Below are positions 61,149 to 64,000 of a stretch of DNA of 64,000 nt, in pieces. Origin of the DNA: Castellaniella sp036379515. Its GTDB lineage: Bacteria; Pseudomonadota; Gammaproteobacteria; Burkholderiales; Burkholderiaceae_B. Where the stretch lies: the NCBI RefSeq assembly GCF_036379515.1, contig NZ_DASVGN010000009.1, forward strand, positions 1-64,000. The letters are read 5' to 3'. Each line of letters opens with the position of its first letter. Position 1 is the first letter of the stretch. The notes beneath the pieces are model-generated. The model did no database searches. It was given only the letters and a program-made list of their open reading frames with translations, and was not told the origin of the DNA. The position numbers and the translations under genes are program-made.

Positions 61149-62375
61149 TTACCGCTGGTAGGCGGTTTCACCGTGCAGGGTGATGTCCAATCCTTCGCGT
61201 TCTTCGTCGCCTGCCACTCGCAGCCCACAGAGCTTGTCGGCGATGAAATAAGCAATCAATGCGCAGACGCCTGACCAGATCAACGTGGTTGCGACCGCCG
61301 AGAACTGCACCCAGATCTGGTAGGGGATTTCTGACCAGGTCTTCAGGCCCGGCCCGCCCAGTGGCTGGGCGTTGAAAATGCCCGTCAGGAGCGCTCCTGT
61401 GATGCCGCCTACGCCGTGGATACCGAAGACGTCCAGGGTGTCGTCGACTCTCAAGAATGATTTCAGGCCATTGACTCCAAATACGCAGATCGCCCCCGCC
61501 AGTGCACCGATGACCAATGCGCCTGCCGGACCTACCAGGCCTGCGCCCGGGGTGATGCCGACCAGACCCGCCACCATGCCGGAGATTCCTCCCAACAAGG
61601 ACGGCTTGCCCTTGTGGTGCCATTCCACCGCCGTCCAGGCCAGTACGCCGGCTGCCGTCGCCAGCAAGGTGTTGAAGAAGGCAAGCGCTGCCGTCTCATT
61701 GGCACCCAGAGCTGAGCCCGCGTTGAAGCCAAACCAGCCGACCCACAGCAGGCTGGCGCCCGTCATGGCCATGGGCAGGTTGTGGGGCTGCATGGGTTCG
61801 CGCCGATAGCCGATGCGAGGCCCAAGGTAGTAAGCACCCACCAGCCCTGCGATCCCCGCGTTCACGTGCACCACGGTCCCGCCGGCGAAATCCAGCGCAC
61901 CCAGTTTGAAGAGCCAGCCGCCGGGCGCCCAGACCATGTGAGCGATGGGTAGGTACGCCAGCGTCATCCAGATGAGCGAGAACACCAGGACGGCCGAATA
62001 GCGCATGCGCTCGGCGAACCCGCCGACCACGAGCGCGCAGGTAATGCCCGCAAAGGTCGCCTGGAACGCCGCGAAGGTGATCTCGGGGATGGTGCCGGCC
62101 AGGGCGAATTTCTGCGTGCCCAGGTTCATCATGCCGTTGAAGAAAAGGCGCGACAGTCCGCCGATCACGGCGTTTCCTGGCGTGAACGCGATGGAGTAGC
62201 CATAGATGAACCAGATGATGATGGCCAGACAGAAAGTAGAGATCACTTGCACGGCCGTGGACAACACATTCTTGTTGCGGACGAGCCCCCCATAGAAGAG
62301 TGCAAGCCCTGGAGTCACCATGAGCAGGACGAGGATGGTCGACAGACTCATCCAGACCATATCGGTTGTATTCAT
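61149..62375 (-). CDS. amtB: ammonium transporter AmtB
   Basis: 408 residues, eleven-helix trimeric channel for ammonia/ammonium. Signature segments: GLALFYGGLVRNKNVLS, FAGGTVVHVNAG and DVFGIHGVGGITGALLTG, containing the twin pore histidines (FAGGTVVHVNAG; GIHGVGG). AGGAGC fixes the ATG at 62375. It follows glnK on the same strand by 40 bp, the standard pair in which uridylylation-free GlnK blocks the channel. Confidence 0.97.
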   Translation of the reverse strand: MNTTDMVWMSLSTILVLLMVTPGLALFYGGLVRNKNVLSTAVQVISTFCLAIIIWFIYGYSIAFTPGNAVIGGLSRLFFNGMMNLGTQKFALAGTIPEITFAAFQATFAGITCALVVGGFAERMRYSAVLVFSLIWMTLAYLPIAHMVWAPGGWLFKLGALDFAGGTVVHVNAGIAGLVGAYYLGPRIGYRREPMQPHNLPMAMTGASLLWVGWFGFNAGSALGANETAALAFFNTLLATAAGVLAWTAVEWHHKGKPSLLGGISGMVAGLVGITPGAGLVGPAGALVIGALAGAICVFGVNGLKSFLRVDDTLDVFGIHGVGGITGALLTGIFNAQPLGGPGLKTWSEIPYQIWVQFSAVATTLIWSGVCALIAYFIADKLCGLRVAGDEEREGLDITLHGETAYQR

Positions 62376-62415
62376 TGAAAGCTCCTGATGCGTGTTGGAT
62401 TCGATGAAGGACGGG

Positions 62416-62754
62416 TCAGAGGGCTGTTTCGCCGGTTTCACCGGTGCGGATACGCACTACGTGTTCGAGTGGAGTGACGAAAATCTTGCCGTCGCCAATC
62501 TTTCCCGTGCAGGCCGAGGCGCAGAGGCTCTCGATGGCGCGTTCGACCTGGTCGTCGGCGATGGCCACCTCCAGCTGCAGCTTGGGCAGAAAGTCGATGG
62601 AGTATTCGGCGCCGCGATAGAGTTCGGTGTGCCCCTTCTGGCGGCCGAACCCTCGGACTTCGGTCACGGTCATTCCCTGAACGCCCACAGAGGCCAAAGC
62701 CTCGCGGACGTCATCGAGCTTGAAAGGCTTGATGATGGCGGTGATGAGCTTCAT
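62416..62754 (-). CDS. glnK: nitrogen regulatory PII protein GlnK
   Basis: 112 residues; trimeric sensor of 2-oxoglutarate, ATP/ADP and glutamine. The T-loop is intact with the uridylylation Tyr in YRGAEYSIDF, as are KPFKLDDVREAL and the C-loop GKIGDGKIFV. First in glnK-amtB, behind a sigma-54 promoter, which favours GlnK over GlnB. ATG 62754. Confidence 0.95.
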   Translation of the reverse strand: MKLITAIIKPFKLDDVREALASVGVQGMTVTEVRGFGRQKGHTELYRGAEYSIDFLPKLQLEVAIADDQVERAIESLCASACTGKIGDGKIFVTPLEHVVRIRTGETGETAL

Positions 62755-62789
62755 GGTGGTGTCCCAGAAAGTGAGTTTCACTGAGACTC

Positions 62790-62806
62790 AAGCAATTCTC
62801 GTGCCA
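62790..62806 (-). promoter_or_regulatory. sigma-54 promoter for glnK-amtB
   Basis: Reading the minus strand: TGGCAC (62806-62801), five bases, TTGCTT (62795-62790). This keeps the invariant -24 GG and -12 GC and their 10-bp spacing. Transcription would begin near 62780, ~25 bases before glnK. Confidence 0.85.
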
Positions 62807-63069
62807 GCCATTTCTTGTGTCTTGCCAGTAACGCCGTACGGGAAGGTCGGGGAGATGGGGCAGGGGGTATCGCGGGTTCTGCCCGAAATTGGTGCGCAGC
62901 GGCGCGCTGACGTGGGTCATGCACCAGCCTGGACGAATGCTGCCGTTGGCAGCGTGTGAGTGATAATCTCGTTTCTGGGCCGCGGAGGTACGCCTTGCAC
63001 AAGCAATGGATGAACCACCTCGCGAGATCCCTGGTCTGCCGCGAGTGCGGCGACACCCTGCGAGAGGAT
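62807..63069. other. non-coding gap upstream of glnK and the MarR gene
   Basis: With the sigma-54 promoter this is the longest gene-free stretch (62755-63069, ~315 bp). It holds TGGTGC (62890-62895) and GCACCA (62921-62926), an inverted pair that could be NtrC half-sites upstream of the sigma-54 promoter, though spacing is not canonical. The MarR frame is open back to 62956, but no coding is supported there. Confidence 0.4.
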
Positions 63070-63579
63070 ATGTCTGATTCCAGCCTGACCGATTCGGTTC
63101 TGTATGAACCTCTTTATGTTCAACCGGGACATTTGCTTCGGCGTGCGCAGCAGATTTCTGCGTCGATCTTCCATGACGAAATCGCCAGTGTCACACCCAT
63201 ACAATATGCCGTGCTGTGCGTGGTGCTGGCCAATCCCCAGGTCGATCAGGTTTCCATGGCGGGGCTCGCTGCAATCGATACGTCGACGGCCGCCAGCGTG
63301 GCGTCACGGTTGGAAGAAAAAGGCCTGCTCGCCCGCGAGGTCGATTCCGCAGACCGGCGGCAGCGCCGCCTGTCACTCACGCAGCAGGGGCAAGATCTCC
63401 TGATCGAGGTCAATGCCGGCATCAGCCGCCTGCACAGGCGCATCTTCGAAAAGTTTTCGGCCGAGGAAGAAGCGCAGTTCATGGTCCTGCTGGAGAAACT
63501 GGTCCATGTGAACAACCATCAGAGCAGAGCTCCTCTGACGCGCGTGAGCCCGCCTACTGACCCGGCTTTTTCCGACTAG
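63070..63579 (+). CDS. MarR-family regulator
   Basis: 169 residues with a winged helix core (VTPIQYAVLCVVL; AAIDTSTAASVASRLEEKGL) and the wing DSADRRQRRLSLTQQG. GAGAGG sets the ATG at 63070; the frame continues upstream to 62956 but the extension does not look like the family. It precedes a vanillate-demethylase-like gene by 129 bp, same strand, so it is probably its regulator, responding to an aromatic acid; this is inferred from position. Confidence 0.88.
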   Translation: MSDSSLTDSVLYEPLYVQPGHLLRRAQQISASIFHDEIASVTPIQYAVLCVVLANPQVDQVSMAGLAAIDTSTAASVASRLEEKGLLAREVDSADRRQRRLSLTQQGQDLLIEVNAGISRLHRRIFEKFSAEEEAQFMVLLEKLVHVNNHQSRAPLTRVSPPTDPAFSD

Positions 63580-63649
63580 CGCGGATCAATACCCAGGGTT
63601 AATCCCAGTACAGTCCGAGATCTTGAGTTTCTAGAATGGTTAAATAATG

Positions 63650-63672
63650 AGTGCACTGATTAATAGTGCACT
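63650..63672. promoter_or_regulatory. paired AGTGCACT operator candidate upstream of the Rieske oxygenase
   Basis: Two exact copies of the palindrome AGTGCACT (63650-63657 and 63665-63672), 15 bp centre to centre, directly after an AT-rich TAAATAAT stretch that may be the -10 region. Placement about 36-58 bp before the start codon fits a repressor site. Confidence 0.6.
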
Positions 63673-63708
63673 GAACGATTTTGGACTCAAGCGCTGATGG
63701 AGGTGCCC

Positions 63709-64000
63709 ATGTTTCCCATGAATGCCTGGTACGTGGCCTGTACGCCCGATGAAATCGCCAGCAAACCTTTGGGCCGGACAATTTGCGGCCTGCCGATCGT
63801 CTTGTATCGTGGCCAGGAAGGCAAGGTTGCTGCCCTGGAGGACTTTTGCCCTCATCGGGGTGCTGCTCTGTCGCTGGGTTCGGTGGTCGATGGCCATCTG
63901 ATGTGTGGCTATCATGGCTTGGTCATGGATTGCCATGGCAAGGCGGTTTCGATGCCTATGCAGCGTGTCAATGGCTTTCCTTGCATTCGCAGCTACCCGG
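63709..64000 (+). CDS. vanA: Rieske oxygenase, vanillate O-demethylase alpha subunit-like (partial)
   Basis: Only the first 97 codons are in the window; the gene runs off the right edge. Translation from the ATG at 63709 (after GGAGG, 5-base spacing) starts MFPMNAWYVACTPDEI, as in VanA, and holds the complete Rieske cluster site: CPHRGA and CGYHGL. VanA demethylates vanillate to protocatechuate with a VanB reductase, which would be expected just outside the window. Other aromatic-ring or demethylating Rieske enzymes remain possible. Confidence 0.82.
   Translation, partial: MFPMNAWYVACTPDEIASKPLGRTICGLPIVLYRGQEGKVAALEDFCPHRGAALSLGSVVDGHLMCGYHGLVMDCHGKAVSMPMQRVNGFPCIRSYP

Noticed and set aside
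62956..63069. Longer start for the MarR-family gene
   Set aside because: The 38 extra residues have no MarR-like character, and a GAGAGG ribosome-binding site supports ATG 63070.
1..64000. CRISPR array, rRNA or tRNA genes
   Set aside because: No regularly spaced repeats and no tRNA-like arms were noticed on reading; a covariance-model scan would be needed to exclude a divergent tRNA.

Overview
The window is ordinary-looking chromosome from a high-GC betaproteobacterium, most likely family Alcaligenaceae (Bordetella / Achromobacter / Castellaniella / Pusillimonas relatives). The evidence is gene content and order: trxA-rho, parE-parC, ndk-rlmN-rodZ-ispG-hisS-bamB-der, hfq-hflX-hflK-hflC-hisZ-purA and rpsU-dnaG-rpoD, plus a Lys/Ala-rich N-terminal extension on RpoD and UgpB-like and rhodanese/YeeE genes of the kind common in that family. 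No phage, insertion sequence, CRISPR array, rRNA or tRNA gene was seen. Genus is not determined.

Layout. 1-4.8 kb: the end of a YhdP-type AsmA-like protein, convergent with a trxA-rho-gdhA block on the minus strand. 4.9-12.9 kb: parE-parC, then a ferredoxin-reductase, an amino-acid oxidase and an orphan UgpB-like binding protein. 13.0-21.8 kb: a compact, tightly overlapping type IVb pilus operon of the plasmid R64 'thin pilus' type (TcpQ-domain lipoprotein, PilN, PilO, PilP, PilQ, PilR, PilS, PilV), without shufflon recombinase, prepilin peptidase or lytic transglycosylase. This is the most unusual block. 21.9-26.6 kb: a divergent purine-degradation locus (puuD and uraH leftward; a GntR regulator, puuE and alc rightward) with two identical 12-bp operator-like repeats between the arms. 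26.7-34.9 kb: mixed metabolic genes (M20 hydrolase, old yellow enzyme, slyX, YghU-type GST, MFS exporter, PfkB kinase) and a sulfur operon (exported tandem rhodanese, YeeE/TsuA thiosulfate permease, 54-residue membrane protein).

35.0-54.2 kb: valS leftward, then a long rightward housekeeping series for nucleotide metabolism, isoprenoid and histidine biosynthesis, outer-membrane assembly, ribosome maturation, RNA regulation and membrane proteolysis control. 54.2-58.9 kb: the macromolecular synthesis operon rpsU-dnaG-rpoD, closed by a strong terminator. 58.9-64.0 kb: an AraC regulator divergent from pobA, glnK-amtB behind a clear sigma-54 promoter, a MarR regulator, and the start of a vanillate-demethylase-like Rieske oxygenase cut by the window edge. 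The pobA and vanA-like genes suggest growth on lignin-derived aromatics feeding protocatechuate.

Start codons were chosen from ribosome-binding sites, overlaps and family length; several differ from the longest open frame, and this is stated where it matters. All functional calls come from reading motifs by eye; no database search was run.
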